Below the pieces are notes generated by a model. That model was not told the origin of the DNA, ran no database searches, and saw only the letters and a list, made by a program, of their open reading frames with translations. From Polyodon spathula (lineage: Eukaryota; Chordata; Actinopteri; Acipenseriformes; Polyodontidae): a stretch of 64,000 nucleotides of DNA. Each line of letters opens with the position of its first letter. The first letter of the stretch is position 1. The DNA lies in the NCBI RefSeq assembly GCF_017654505.1, contig NC_054534.1:15509693-15573692 (forward strand), given 5' to 3'. A program made the position numbers and the translations under genes. Shown in pieces: positions 35,346 to 49,261 of this stretch.

Positions 35346-35421
35346 TCACTATAAAGCCACCCTCGCTTATTGCCCGTTTTTGCCCATGGCCCTTACCTGG
35401 CGTTATAAAGAGGGTTGACGG
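34079..35421. mobile_element. Tigger/pogo-like non-autonomous element, 1343 bp
   Basis: The left end CTGTTGTCCCACGTTATACC pairs with the inverted right end CCGTCAACCCTCTTTATAAC, both continuing into CGCC. Both are flanked by TA (34077-34078 and 35422-35423). Just inside, TTATAAGGCCATCCTCGC on the left recurs as CTATAAAGCCACCCTCGC on the right, in direct orientation. TA target, CNGTYRNCCC ends and CCTCG subterminal words fit the pogo/Tigger group. The interior has poly-T and poly-A tracts but no transposase. Confidence 0.65.
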
Positions 35422-35423
35422 TA

Positions 35424-36319
35424 GTTCTGTTTCGTGCTGTTTTGTAAGGTACTCTTTGTTAGGGTGCCAAAATTGTAGGTTTTGGATATCAAGACTGTTA
35501 AAGGTTGACAGATAAAGGTTAATGAAAGTCTGTGAAATGTTTCATTTTCTTGTTTTGTTTTTATTTTATTTATTGTACACACTAAATCTCATTTGCTATT
35601 AATCTTTATATATATATATATATAATATATATATATAATATATATATATATATAATATATATATATATATAAATATCTTAATAATATTAAATCCAAAGAT
35701 TGTCAGTACTTATTTTTAAGCCAAGCAAAAAATGTCTACTATATACTTTATATATAAAAAAAGATCATTTTGGCAGACAACAAGGCCATGTTGGAATATT
35801 GAGTACTTGTGTTGTTACTCAGTGTACAGAAGTACATCATTTATCATTTGATTACTCAGTTGCATTTAGTGATTTAAGGAAACAATATAGTAATTGACTA
35901 TTCGATCACAATGGTATTTTATTTGTAGGTTTACATAAATTTCCCAGTTTAACTTTCAAAGGGGCTGCATTTTATTAGCTATACACAATCAAAAATAACA
36001 CACACCAATGGAAGCAACAGTAGTCCTTGAAGTGTACACTTTACACTTTACATTATCTCAATGAAAAACAATTGCCTAATCAATGTCTCCATGTCCAGCC
36101 CATATTTATTTAAGGGGGTATATATACATATGCAATAAACAAGGCACCCTTGAAGGTTTCTATGGGCCTAAGCTGGTAAAATATAATATAATTAACCACC
36201 TCAACTCCAGATGTAAATATGAAACCCCTTCCTAGAACCAGATTTTGAAAATAATAATAATGTCTTCAAGCCTGTAATTGCTACAAAATGCTAACATAAT
36301 GAATCAAACACAAATAAAT
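35424..36319. other. Intergenic sequence with interrupted (TA)n at 35607-35671
   Basis: (TA)n broken by single-base phase changes (TATAATATA) at 35607-35671. No other feature. Confidence 0.6.
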
Positions 36320-36321
36320 TA

Positions 36322-36466
36322 CCTAAACTGACAAAAATGACTACAAAAGATTTAGAAGTGAGTAGTTTTTCGAGATTTACGATTATACTGTAAATACAGT
36401 ATACTCATAAATCTCGAAAAACTACTCACTTCTAAATCTTTTGTAATCATTTTTGTATTACTTTAG
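36322..36466. mobile_element. Palindromic MITE, 145 bp, TA-flanked
   Basis: From 36331 to 36456 the sequence is a nearly perfect palindrome: two 62-base arms around a 2-base centre at 36393-36394, with three mismatched pairs (36341/36446, 36380/36407, 36383/36404). The arms include AGATTTAGAAGTGAGTAG and its complement. Weaker similarity extends outward, and TA dinucleotides at 36320-36321 and 36467-36468 bound the unit, as for Tc1/mariner-type MITEs. As single strand it would form one long hairpin. Confidence 0.8.
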
Positions 36467-36468
36467 TA

Positions 36469-37040
36469 TAAATACATGTTAATTTGGATTCATGTGTTGT
36501 TTTATTCTGACTTTATGTGAACGAAAAGACACACATTTGCCCATTTCAATTTCACTGTCCTGGTCACAAAAGCAAAGTTTGTGGGGAATAATAGCCATTT
36601 TCTATACTTTTGAGGCATAAGCAATTAGGAAATAACACTTACTACCCAGGAACAAAAATTGTGTTACATAGTGTTATCAAATAAAAATCAAACAACATCA
36701 AAACTTGTGCCATTATCAACTTGCTCTGTGCCATTTATTGAAATGTTCAACACAACAGAACCCAGGGTTGCCCACGCAACCACTGCACATTTGTCTTGTG
36801 TCATTTCCTTTTTTTTGCATTTTCCTAGCAGACTCTGCACCTCTTTTGCAGTCTCTGCTTCCCTTCTGTTGGAGGGACAGTCACAAATGCGTATACAGGG
36901 CTACTTTGCGCAGGCATTATGGTGGCTCTGGCTGCCACAGACACCTGCTTTATTGCCTTGTACCAAGTGCTGTGTTTTGATTGTATTTCGTCACAGCACT
37001 GTCATTTCAAACCAAACAGCTTCCCGTTTGCAGCTAGCTA
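36469..37040. other. Intergenic sequence, nothing recognised
   Basis: The overlapping ORFs at 36659-37105 show no recognisable motif. Confidence 0.55.
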
Positions 37041-37057
37041 TATATATATATATATAT

Positions 37058-37526
37058 TGTAAACGATCCTCGCACTCACGGAGTTCGTTGCCCCTTTTAA
37101 AGTAGACCCAGGACACAGAAACGGAATTGCTTTAGCGCTGCACTTTTAATAAACATAAAACAAAACAGAAATAAACACCTAACTCCGTTTTGGAGCTCTC
37201 ACTATACACCAGCCGATCCCTGACTCACACACAGGACGGCTAAGCCGTTAACCTGACAAACACCAAAACACAAACGGGCTTCTCTCAACACTCTCTCTTC
37301 AATACGACTGGACACACACGCAGTCGGGCTCTTCACTCAGCAGCCCCGATCAGTCTGGCTGCCTCTCAAATACCCTGCACCTGTCTCTAATTTATAATTA
37401 CGATCAGGTGCCGAGGATTAACTAAATCATTAAAACAATTACAATTAAACCCCATAACACCCAAATGTGCATTCTCACAAGGTTTTTAGCAGGGAAGGAT
37501 TTTAACCCCCTCCCTGGTACCTTACA
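37058..37526 (-). mobile_element. LTR-like repeat copy 1, 469 bp, inside (TA)n
   Basis: On the plus strand the unit begins TGTAAACG and ends CCTTACA, so it has TG...CA ends with inverted TGTAA/TTACA. (TA)n lies directly on both sides (37041-37057 and 37527-37545), and ATAT could be a 4-bp duplication. Read in its own (minus) orientation, it opens with a hairpin (CAGGGAGGGG...CCTTCCCTG), has a second imperfect hairpin with CACCTG and CAGGTG arms, TTTATTAAAAGTG near the 3' part, and closes at the TA array. No ORF of note. It is inverted relative to copy 2. Confidence 0.65.
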
Positions 37527-37545
37527 ATATATATATATATATATA

Positions 37546-38025
37546 GTGAGATAGCAGGGAGGGGGTTAAAATCCTTCCCTGCTAAAACCATGTGAGAATG
37601 AACATTTGGGTGTTATGGGGTTTAATTGTGTAATTGTTTTATTGTTTAGTTATCCCCTGCACCTGATGGTAATTGTAAATTAGAGCCAGGTGCAGGATAT
37701 TTGAGAGGCAGCCAGTCAGCTCAGGCTGCTGCTGAGAGAAGAGCCCGACTGTGTGTGTGAGAGCAGTCGTATTCAAAATAAGGTATTGTGTGAAGCCTGT
37801 GAGTTTTATGTTCGGGTCAGGTTAATGGCCTAGTCGTCCTGTGTGTTAGTTAGTTAGGGATCTGCTGGTGTTTAGTTAGTGCTCTGAGTAGGAGCTAGGT
37901 GTTTGTTTGTTTTGTCTTTATTTCATTTGTTTATTAAAAGTGCGTGTGAGCGCTGTTTCAGTTCGATCCTGTGTGTTGGGTCGTGATTGAAAAGGGAGAA
38001 GAACCCATGAGAGCCTGTGTGGCGA
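37546..38025 (+). mobile_element. LTR-like repeat copy 2
   Basis: Plus-strand copy of the previous repeat, starting at the same (TA)n: GCAGGGAGGGGGTTAAAATC, TGTGAGAATG, ACATTTGGGTGTTATGGG, the CACCTG...CAGGTG hairpin, GATATTTGAGAGGCAGCC, GAGCCCGACTG, TTTATTAAAAGTGCG. The copies lie head to head across about 20 bp of TA, making an inverted repeat of about 0.95 kb. The 3' end is less clear, near 38025. Confidence 0.65.
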
Positions 38026-40330
<2,305 letters not shown>

Positions 40331-40390
40331 TTCTATGTCACCATGGCAATAGACACCTAAACTGGAAAAAAAAAATAATCCTGGCATTAT

Positions 40391-40647
40391 TATTATTCAG
40401 GAGGTAGTGGTTAAAGTCCAGGGCTTGTCACCAGTTCAAATCCCACCTCTACCACTGACTGACTCACTGTGTGACCCTGAGCAAGTCACTTAACCTCCTT
40501 GTGCTCCATCCTACAGATGAGATGTTAAATCAGTGTCCCATTGTAAGTGACTCTGCATATAATGCACAGTTCACAGCCTACCTCTGTAAAGTGCTTTATG
40601 TTTGTGTTCCACTATGAAACGCACTATATAAAGATATTATTATTATA
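40391..40647 (+). mobile_element. tRNA-derived CORE-SINE, MIR-like
   Basis: The head has GTAGTGGTTAAAG (Pol III A-box-like, about 40403-40416) and AGTTCAAATCC (B-box-like, 40433-40443), then CCTCTACCACTGACTG. The central domain CTGTGTGACCCTGAGCAAGT followed by CACTTAACCTC is the conserved CORE segment shared with mammalian MIR. The 3' part has TGTAAAGTGCTTTATG and ends in (ATT)n. Transcribed by Pol III and mobilised by a partner LINE, probably L2-like. ATTATTATT on both sides is compatible with target duplication or the tail repeat. Confidence 0.85.
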
Positions 40648-41372
40648 CATCAGAACATTACTTTTTTTCCATATTAGACTACCTACATCATCACCTTCTC
40701 CAGTGTGCAGTGCCGCTTAATGTCAACAGCTGCCATATTCATCACTACTTACAACAAGCCCTGTAAAACTGAGAAGAATAGTCTACATACAAAACAAAGA
40801 TATGGACAATTCAGAAAAACAACAAACTACACCAATAACAGAAGAATTTAAACAAATGTTTTTTTAAATGAAAATACAAGAATACAAACACTTGCTGACA
40901 TAAACCTCACAAAATCATATTTGCTTTCAGTGGGATAAACGAGATAATTTTACCAGATACCGGAAAAGACCTGGACAAACACCATTTAGATTTCATGTTA
41001 ACAGTAAAAAAATATTTTAAATGGTTACAACTGTGAACCAAGTTTTCTCCAAAGCATTCTTAGCACTGTTGACAGTTTCTTGTGCAGATATAACTATGAA
41101 TGCAGCATTTTCTGGAGCAGCCCATCAGTTTAGACAAACAAAAGAAACTATCTCAACCAAAGAAAAACAGCTTAAATAAGAAGTTAAAGGCAACCAGCTG
41201 TACAAACAAGAAAATATACATAAGTTAATCTTAGTTTATGAATTTCATCACTAAAATAATAAACAATGGAAATAAATAAAACATGCATTGTTTCTATATG
41301 AGATTTGTAACACAGATGACAATCAATCAATCAGTGAATGAATACATATATGTTCTATTCAGTTTGTCATGT
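40648..41372. other. Intergenic sequence, nothing recognised
   Basis: AT-rich spacer. Confidence 0.55.
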
Positions 41373-41376
41373 TTAA

Positions 41377-42807
41377 CCCTTTGTGGTCCTATGTCGGACC
41401 AAGTCCGACATTACAATTTTCCCTTTACAGTCCAAATGTCACTAAATATTTTCTTTAATAACCCTTCTTTTTTGCATTGGTGGTGCAGATCCTCTTTCTG
41501 GGGCAAGTGAAGCTCACTTTCCAACCTTAGTGATCAGCTGTGCCAGCCTCCGAGACAAGGGTTCCTGAGTACCATAGGGGGCTCCTGGCCAAGTCTCTCT
41601 AATTTTCCCATTGTGTATCACTCTAGATTCCCCTCAGTTGCTTCCTAGCCTTGGAGACTGATTGGTTTGTTCTCACCTCTGTGAGGGTAAACCCTGTACA
41701 CTTTACTAACTCTACTTTTTTTCAGTGCCATGCTGTCCCTCTCTGGAGTCTCCTTCTTCTTTGCCTGTGTGCCATGCAGACCTTCCTATGCACAGATCCC
41801 TGTAAGCCAGGGTGACTTCTAGACCTCTTCGATCTATCAACTCTCCTTCTCTTCATTTCCCCTTGGAGGTAGATTGGTTCGGTCTCGCCTCCGAGAGGGC
41901 GGCTCTTTGTGGGCCAAGGGGAAATCCTCTTTCTAAAGTCACAAACACATGATTCCTATTTCAGTTCCCAGTTGTTGCTCCATGCAGGCCTTGCTCCTGT
42001 TCCATGAATAGTTTTTGAAATATGGACCTAATTTCGGAAAAACATTTGGATGTTTCTTAATGCATTTGTAGGCTTCTTGGGTCAGTTTAGGTTTCAATGG
42101 TTAGGGCTGGTTGTTTTAAAATTATTATTATTATTTATTTATTTCTTTCTTAGCCGACACCCTTATCTAGGTTGACTTACACTTGTTACACAATATCACT
42201 GTACAGAATATCACACTATAGATAAGAGCAATAACAATATAATCAGTAGCAAAAGATCAAATCCAAATAAGAGAAAAAAATAGGATACAATAAATAATTA
42301 CATGTAAGAGCAGTTTAAAAAAAAAAAAAAAACCCTCTTACAATTTAATTTACAAAGATTTTAAAACATGCAGATTACTTTGGCCATATAGATTAACCTG
42401 CTGGTTGATGTCACGCAAAAGATTTATATTTATTTTGCACCCTTGTGTCATCTGGTGGTTGACTAGCGTAGTAATCTTTTTTATATTCTTGTTAGAAAAA
42501 AGGTGCTGTTTGTGACGTCATACAGCGTCTGTATCATGATGTCGGGCGACCACAATCTGCCTCCCACTGTATATTGACACCCTATTTTATCTTTCCTTTT
42601 CCTAGCCTTATTGCTTGTTTATTATCAAATAGAGTAGTAAAATTACTATCGGTAAACCATCAGGTCTGGTACTGGTACACTTCATTTTAAAACTGATGTT
42701 GATTCTTGAAGTCTCTCAAACCATATTTGTACCACTGCATAATACCATATGTGTTTTCATTTTGAAACTGAAAAGTGGTTAATGAAAAGTATTATTGGGT
42801 CAAAAGG
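41377..42807. mobile_element. piggyBac-like non-autonomous element
   Basis: TTAA at 41373-41376 is followed by CCCTTTGTGGTCC and TCGGACCAAGTCCGACA, nearly the same as the end at 3424. The inverted right end reads CCTTTTGACCC next to TTAA at 42808-42811. The 5-to-10-base match on the right is weak, so the right boundary is tentative. The interior has no transposase. It includes a less AT-rich stretch (41490-41940) and TTATTTATTTATTTCTTTCT, then GCCGACACCCTTATCTAGG near 42150, a degenerate form of a motif repeated through fish genomes (CAGACGCCCTTATCCAG). Confidence 0.4.
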
Positions 42808-42811
42808 TTAA

Positions 42812-42993
42812 TAAATACATTTCCATCAGCTTAAACATTTGTGTGACCTGCCATAAGCTTTATCCCTCCAATCAGTACATTGAAGCAGGAGCCTGCTTAT
42901 CGGTTGAAAGTGGAGGGTAAATGTTGTGGAAACAGCTGTGATTGCTTTCTGCTGATTTAACATGAGCACAAGCATTAGTATGTGTTAACACCT
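42812..42993. other. Intergenic spacer
   Basis: Nothing recognised. Confidence 0.5.
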
Positions 42994-43850
42994 TGTGACA
43001 GAATATATAATGAGTTCTGATTGGAAATCTCCCTCCCGACCTCTGAGGGCACTAAATAGCGAAAGGGGAAGTCTTTGGACGGGCTGGCCTGACAATTCAT
43101 TTCCAGGGTCGGGAATTCGGTCAGCCTGGAAGAAGGTGAGTCTCCGTTGCAAGAACGTATTGACCCGGAAGGTAAACGAGATAGCAGCTGCAGGCAATAG
43201 AGGCAGCTGCAATCGCTTATCAAGGGGTCATGCGTGATAGCATAAAGGGGTCGGAGAATAGTAAATCTTTTCCTTTGCTTGGTTTGTATTAAGGAACTGG
43301 AAGGACCGTGAGAGACACAGAGAAAGTGTTGTGAAAGTATTCATGAGTGTTTGTTTGTTTCTCGTGTTTGTAGCAATTGTCTTGTCACTAGACGGATAAA
43401 CACGAATCCGGAGAGGTCACCAAGGGCCAGCACAAAACTGCATCAACACAGCACTACTGTCACGATTAACATTGTTAGCACTAACATTGTTGTGTACTGC
43501 ACCACAAGCACTGAGAGCATGCACTTTGGACTTTGTGAATGTGTGTGTCTAATTGTGTGTGTTAAATACCATGCTTATTATTTACGAGTCTGCAACCCCA
43601 TTTTTCATTGCGCAATACACATTTGTGTGTACTGCAAAAGCTTATTATTTACTGGCTGGTCATCAGACCATTGGATTTAAAAACAAATAAAACAATCAAT
43701 TTCACCCGTACTTTTTGCCTGTTTTTTCTTTGGGATCACTGCACCCGCACTGTACCTGCTATACACCTGCTACTAATTGCCACTTTGCCACAGACCTTCA
43801 GAAGAGAAATAAAGCTGCTTTAAAACTGTTAACATCTCTTCTCTTCAGGC
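42994..43850. other. Unclassified repeat-like block, LTR-like start
   Basis: TGTGACAGAATATATAATG at 42994 resembles an LTR start; GCCTGACAATTC and GGAATTCGGTCAGCC nearby could pair imperfectly. A possible end CTGTCAC lies near 43457, but the flanks do not match. The ORFs here have no motif. No second copy is in the window. Confidence 0.3.
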
Positions 43851-44290
43851 CCAAGCTGTTATGGGCAGGAATGAGACTCGGAGATGGAGAGCTGCAGTTA
43901 AAGTACTGTTGCACATGTTTATTTTATTAATAAACTAAATAAACAAACAGAAACAGTGGAAGAAAATAAATAAGGTACGGGGACCAAAATCAAACAATTA
44001 AACAAAACAAATCCTTACTGTCCAGGCTGGGCAGCGCCTTACAAACCCTTCTCAAACTCTTCCAACTAAACAAAGGAATTGGCTTCCTTTTATACCATGT
44101 GGCTGGGACTTGATTGATGATCATATTCAATCAAGACCCAGCCACATTCCACGCATGGATTTGGCAGGGATGGAATTATCGTCCTTTATTTACACACAAC
44201 ACACAAACACACTATTTAAATGGGCAGGGCTTTTCCCTTGCCACAAGGTGCTGCACAACGATTCTTCCTTAGATGTTAACTGTTCTGATT
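43851..44290 (-). other. Unclassified LTR-like block with strong hairpin
   Basis: On the minus strand the order is hairpin then TTTATTAATAAAATAAAC-type signal, as in the LTR-like repeats at 37-38 kb, but the sequence is different. The hairpin is GTGGCTGGGACTTGATTGA (near 44099) pairing with TCAATCAAGACCCAGCCAC (ending near 44149), 19 bases with one mismatch. Confidence 0.35.
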
Positions 44291-47257
44291 AACAGTCTAA
44301 CTTGTATTTAATCATTTTAGAAACTAACCAGTTTAGGTTATGGTCACAGTGGTGTTGCAAAGCTATCCATCGTGCAAAATCTAAACCGAGGTAAAATTTC
44401 AAGAAAAGTCATGCAAACAATAGTTTCAGCTATCATCTTTAGCAGTGTATAAATTGGAATTTGGACATTCAGAATGTACTGTATGGCACCAGAAGACTGT
44501 CAGAAGTGCTGTATTTTGCTCACAAGTATTTTAGAGTGTGACCTACTGCTGCTGTGACAATTACGCTAAATTTTAGTTTAGTTGTTTTTTTGTTTTTTTT
44601 TAATAAAGAGCACTTCGGTTGACCTGCTATTCTATTTTTCCTGACCTGACTATTTTATCTAAGGTTGGTGTTAATATAGCAAAGATCCTGAAACTCAGTC
44701 AGGAAAGTGTTTAAAAAATGCTTGGAGAAATATTCAGTTACGGTCAAACGTTTTACATCACCCTATAGAATAAACAAATTTTGCAGAATAAAGTTGAATG
44801 AAACCTGCTGAATAATATTATGCTAACATATTGAATTACATACTGCTTTGTAGTTTTCCATATATTTAACAAAAAACTTTTTTTTTTTTTTTTTTTTTAT
44901 TTAAATGTGACATTTCAAAATCTAACATGAGGTACTGTACTACTGTTTTTGCCAACCTGTGGCTGGTTGTGTGTGTGTACGTGTGGTCACCATGACCAAG
45001 TGTGAGAGCTCTCTGTATCCAGTTAGCAACATTGTTCTTAAGGGCTAAGGCCTTCCCCTGATGCTCTGGTCAGATTGTAAGGCCAGGGAATGCTGCCTAA
45101 TAAAGACCTGATTTCCTTGAGTTGTGTGCCTAGGCTTACTTTGTCAAGATTGCTACAATATTTAATTTGAATTGAATTAACAAGTGATTGACAGCACAGA
45201 GGTATCGTTAACAGAATAGCTAGAACTATCAGAAACTGATAGATTGGGAAAAAAAGTAGACAATTTGCAAATAACTTCAAGCATAGATGCGTTGTGAGAA
45301 ATGTGAATGGCTTCTCAGAAACAAGCAAGGCAGCAGCAGTTCCTTGATATTCAATTTTGTAGCCATCTTCCTGTCACAGACCAGCTCATGCTCTTGTTTA
45401 AGTTTCACGGCTTGCTATTGCTACACTGCGATCGCTTTATGGGTTTAAATCATTTTCAGCCAATTACAATGTTTCCTTTTTATATTATATTGCATGACTA
45501 GTGGAATCTACATGCCATTCACTTTCATTGAAATTCCACATTCTGGTATCCTGTGATAAAACAAGGACTTAAAACAGCCTAAACTTTAAAACTAGGAGCG
45601 ACCAAGGAACTTTTTTTTTTCATATTGGTTATATTTATTGAGCTAGGTACAGTAAAGCTTGTGGATCAGGGCAATATTGTGTTTTATATTCAGAGCCAGC
45701 AAGTGTCTGATTTTACAGTAGGATTTCATTATGAATAAGCTTATATTCATGAAAGCACACTGGGCCCCTTAATCTCTGTTTACATAACTCCAAATATAAG
45801 AGGATACTAGATAAGCAAATCCATGCTTTGTCAATCAGGGAAACTAGATGTTCTTTATTGTAATTAACTCTAGAATCAGCAGGGCATGACATGGCATGAT
45901 GGATGCTGCATAGTTCACTGTAGATTAGGAAGACGATTTTAGATAGATTATTCTAAACCTTTAACAGGTAAAATGTACTGTATATTCACAGTTTTAATGA
46001 AAATATTGTTTCAATTTACAGTTTTTTTCAGTTTAAGACTTCCAAGGGTGATTTTAAAAAAATATTATTATGCATGTATTTATTAATAAATATATATATA
46101 TATTATTTTTTAAGTTACTGATTACTTTAGTGAAGCCATTTGAGACATCATTAAACTATGAACTTTTTGAGGCCTCACACATGTTATACATTTATTCATC
46201 TTCTGAATATCTGCTCTTTGTGGATGTGCAACCCTGCCTGGAAATTCAGCAGGATTCTGATGAGTCAATTAAATAGCAGTAAATGAGGGAATTTGCAAAT
46301 AAATGTAAACAAGTTTTTTAACACCATAACTCACTGACTAGCTGAAAACACATTTAAAAGCAAAAGAGTATGTGGCAGATGCTGTGTTTTCAACAGAGCT
46401 ATCCTCAACCCAAACTACATGTGTGTTTGAACTGGCTTATTGGATGCTCAAATCTCTGTAGAAAAGAAAAAAAAAAAGTCGTGAGTCGTGACAGAGAGAC
46501 CTAATTCAACCCAACTGCATCTTTGTCTTCTGCAAATGTAAATGACCAGGACTGATTTTCACAAACTGGAAATTAAATTCACAGTGCTTTGTGTACAGAA
46601 ACAAAAATTCTAAATTAAACCCAGGTCATCAAGATGGAGGACTCAACTTGACTTTGTAACAGGCCTTATTTCTCAATCGTTGCCCTCCATTTAACTTTTC
46701 ATGTGTTGCCCCAGCATTTCACTTTACTGTGTGTTATCTAATACTACCCTGCCATGCCTTTTTCTGTTTTTTTTGTTTTCTGTATTTTTTTTTTTTTTTT
46801 ATCTGTTCCATTTTCATACATTTTACTACCTTAATTGTGTTGTTTTCTGGTAACAAAATACATATTTGTTTTGAGCATGGCAATAATTCACTTTCCTTGG
46901 TTATCTCTGTTTTTATTTATTTAGTGTTAGTATTAGTCTGTATACTTAAGGTTCTGCAGTGTTCTCCTACTGTGGGTAAGTTGAGAAAAGACTGACAATA
47001 TTGTAGCAGAGAAGCAGTCCAAGAACATTCACGTAGGACTTTTGACTGCGTCCTGAGTGGCAGGAGAATGAATGGACTGATTTGAATGAGAGTGTTTAAA
47101 TGTGACCAATGGTGTGTGAGTGTGGTGTAAAAGTGTGAGTGAAAAATTTGGGATATTTTTTTTCTTCTATTAACTGAACCTGCAACAACTCCAAAGCTGT
47201 TACAATAACAGTATATAATTAGCACAGTTAAACATCAGGTGTATTTATTGAGTGGCT
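44291..47257. other. Intergenic sequence, nothing recognised
   Basis: Almost 3 kb of AT-rich DNA with homopolymer T runs (44879-44899, 46783-46800). No element or exon identified. Confidence 0.6.
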
Positions 47258-47590
47258 TAGGTCGGCCAGGGTGTACTCGGCTCACCTGCGCACCAGCAAC
47301 CCCTGTAGACTGCCCGGGCATCTGCAGCTTGCCTGTAAGTTGCCCAGAGCTGCATTGTTATCCGACGCTGTAGCTCTGTGTTAGCTACATGGCGGGCCTG
47401 CAGAGTGAATAAAAGTGGTCGGTTGATGGCACACACTTCGGATCACAGCGTGTCTTTGTCTTCGCTGCTCCCTAGTCAGCGCAGGGGTGGAAGTGGTGAG
47501 CTGAGCCTAAAAATACAACTGGATATATCAAATTGGGAGAAAAACGGGGGTAAAATCAATTGGCGACCACTAAATAAAAAAATAAAAAAA
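47258..47590 (+). repeat. Dispersed GC-rich repeat, SINE-like, copy B
   Basis: Sister of the repeat at 8088-8432 in the same orientation. It starts TTAGGTCGGCCAGG, has CAGCAACCCCTGTAG, GCCCGGGCATCTG, CAGAGCTGC, CATGGCGGGCCTGCAG, GTGGTCGGTTGATGGC, GTCAGCGCAGGGGTGG, GGTGAGCTGAGCC, and ends AATTGGGAGAAAAACGGG with an A-rich tail. Confidence 0.7.
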
Positions 47591-49261
47591 GAAAGATGAT
47601 ACTTTACTGTTTCTGACCGGGACATAAAATAAAGGCTGTTTTTGCTCTACTTGTTTCTTCAGAATATGAATTAAACTATACGCAAAATGTTTACTTTTGA
47701 CCGGTGTCACCTTGTATAGTTTTGATTGTGAAGCATCTCATGGTTGTTTTTCCTTTTTAAAAGCAATATGGAGCAGCATATCACAGTGATCAGCATATCA
47801 CTGCCAAGTAAGTGGAATAATTGTATGCCTTTGTCTTAAGTAGGTATTCACTTCAATGCAGGCCACTAAGATTTCTGTTTACAAAAGCGGCAAGAGTTTC
47901 CACTGTGAGGAATTGTTTTTTTTTTTTTTTTTTTTCAGGAATGCTATTCTTCCTGCACCAAATGTAGTTAAATGTCATGGTCTAACCTGTGATGGTTACC
48001 ATGGCAATCACCCACAATGTCACGTCCTGCGTGATTTTATGTTCTTTTGCTTAAACCCTTTAGTCTGAGCTATTTTCGCTTGCTTTATTTTATTTATTTA
48101 TTTATTTACGGTTGTTAGATTTGTGGCTATAACTCTAACTATAAAGGTTACTGGTACATGCCATACATGAAATGAATGAGCACACACTAGGCTTATATTA
48201 AAAAAAAAAGTTAAATAGTTTAAACTCTCCCTGTTCAATGCAGATAACAAAAAATACAAAAAAAAAAAAAAAAAACTATGTAAACAATTGTATTGATAAG
48301 TCAAAATAGTCAAATTTGATAAGTCAAAATTGACCTCGACAGAATGTTTTACCAGCTTACTTGAAGATCTCTTAACCGTGGCTTCAATTTAAGTAATTTG
48401 TTGCCAGTGTGAGGAGCTCACTAATACTGCCAACTGCAGTGATGTGTTGGAATTGATTAAAAGGGAATGGGAGTTAGAATTGAAAGACTGGAATTGACCC
48501 TGATCCTTTTTTCTTTCCAGAATCAATTGGGGGTTCAGCTGCCAAAATGGATACTTGTGTTAAATGCTGTGTAAAGAAGAACTGTTCCAAGAAAAGTATT
48601 AGTGGTGGAAGTACCAACACTCAATAAGTAATTCTAATAAGTAATGGTGAAATGTTGCCAACCATAAATTTACCTTGACAGAATAACAAGGTATGCACTG
48701 ACCAGCAAAGATGAATATAACTTCTTTATGGACACCTAAAATGTACATTTTATTGACTATAAACTATTTTATTTTTTTGCCCATTATTTAAGGAAATAAA
48801 CTGCTATGAAGGTTATTAATATGAAAACCAGTATTTTTACAGCCAGTTTTTCCTCATGACTGACTTTAAAAAAATATATTGTGATGGACTGAAGTGAGTG
48901 CATCTTCAACCTTTCACGAATATCTGACTTCACATCCCTGCTGAGCTGCATTGATGCTGGTGTGTTCTGGTAAAGAGTATATGCATTTTCCATCCAGTAT
49001 GTATATATGCAATCTAGTTTAGGAACTTTGATTCACCTTTAACCACAGCGTAGCTCAATAGTCAGTCTTAAGGTCAACATTTTGGGAACTAGGTACATGG
49101 ATACACGTGTCACAGACAAAGCAATTTCAATGCAAACCAAAGAAAATTGTCTGTCATTTTAAGCAATGCTACTTGGGTATTTAAATCAGAAACCAGCTTT
49201 TCTTGTTAGTTAAGTATATAATTTTGAATGACTGAAATAAGATGTTTTTTTGTTTGTTTGT
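47591..49261. other. Intergenic sequence, nothing recognised
   Basis: About 1.7 kb, AT-rich, with T18-type and A18-type runs near 47918 and 48259. Confidence 0.6.

Noticed and set aside
36659..37105. 148-codon ORF
   Set aside because: Runs through unclassified sequence into a (TA)n and the LTR-like repeat; no homology recognised.
40433..40443. tRNA B-box-like sequence
   Set aside because: It belongs to the tRNA-derived head of the CORE-SINE; no complete cloverleaf is present.
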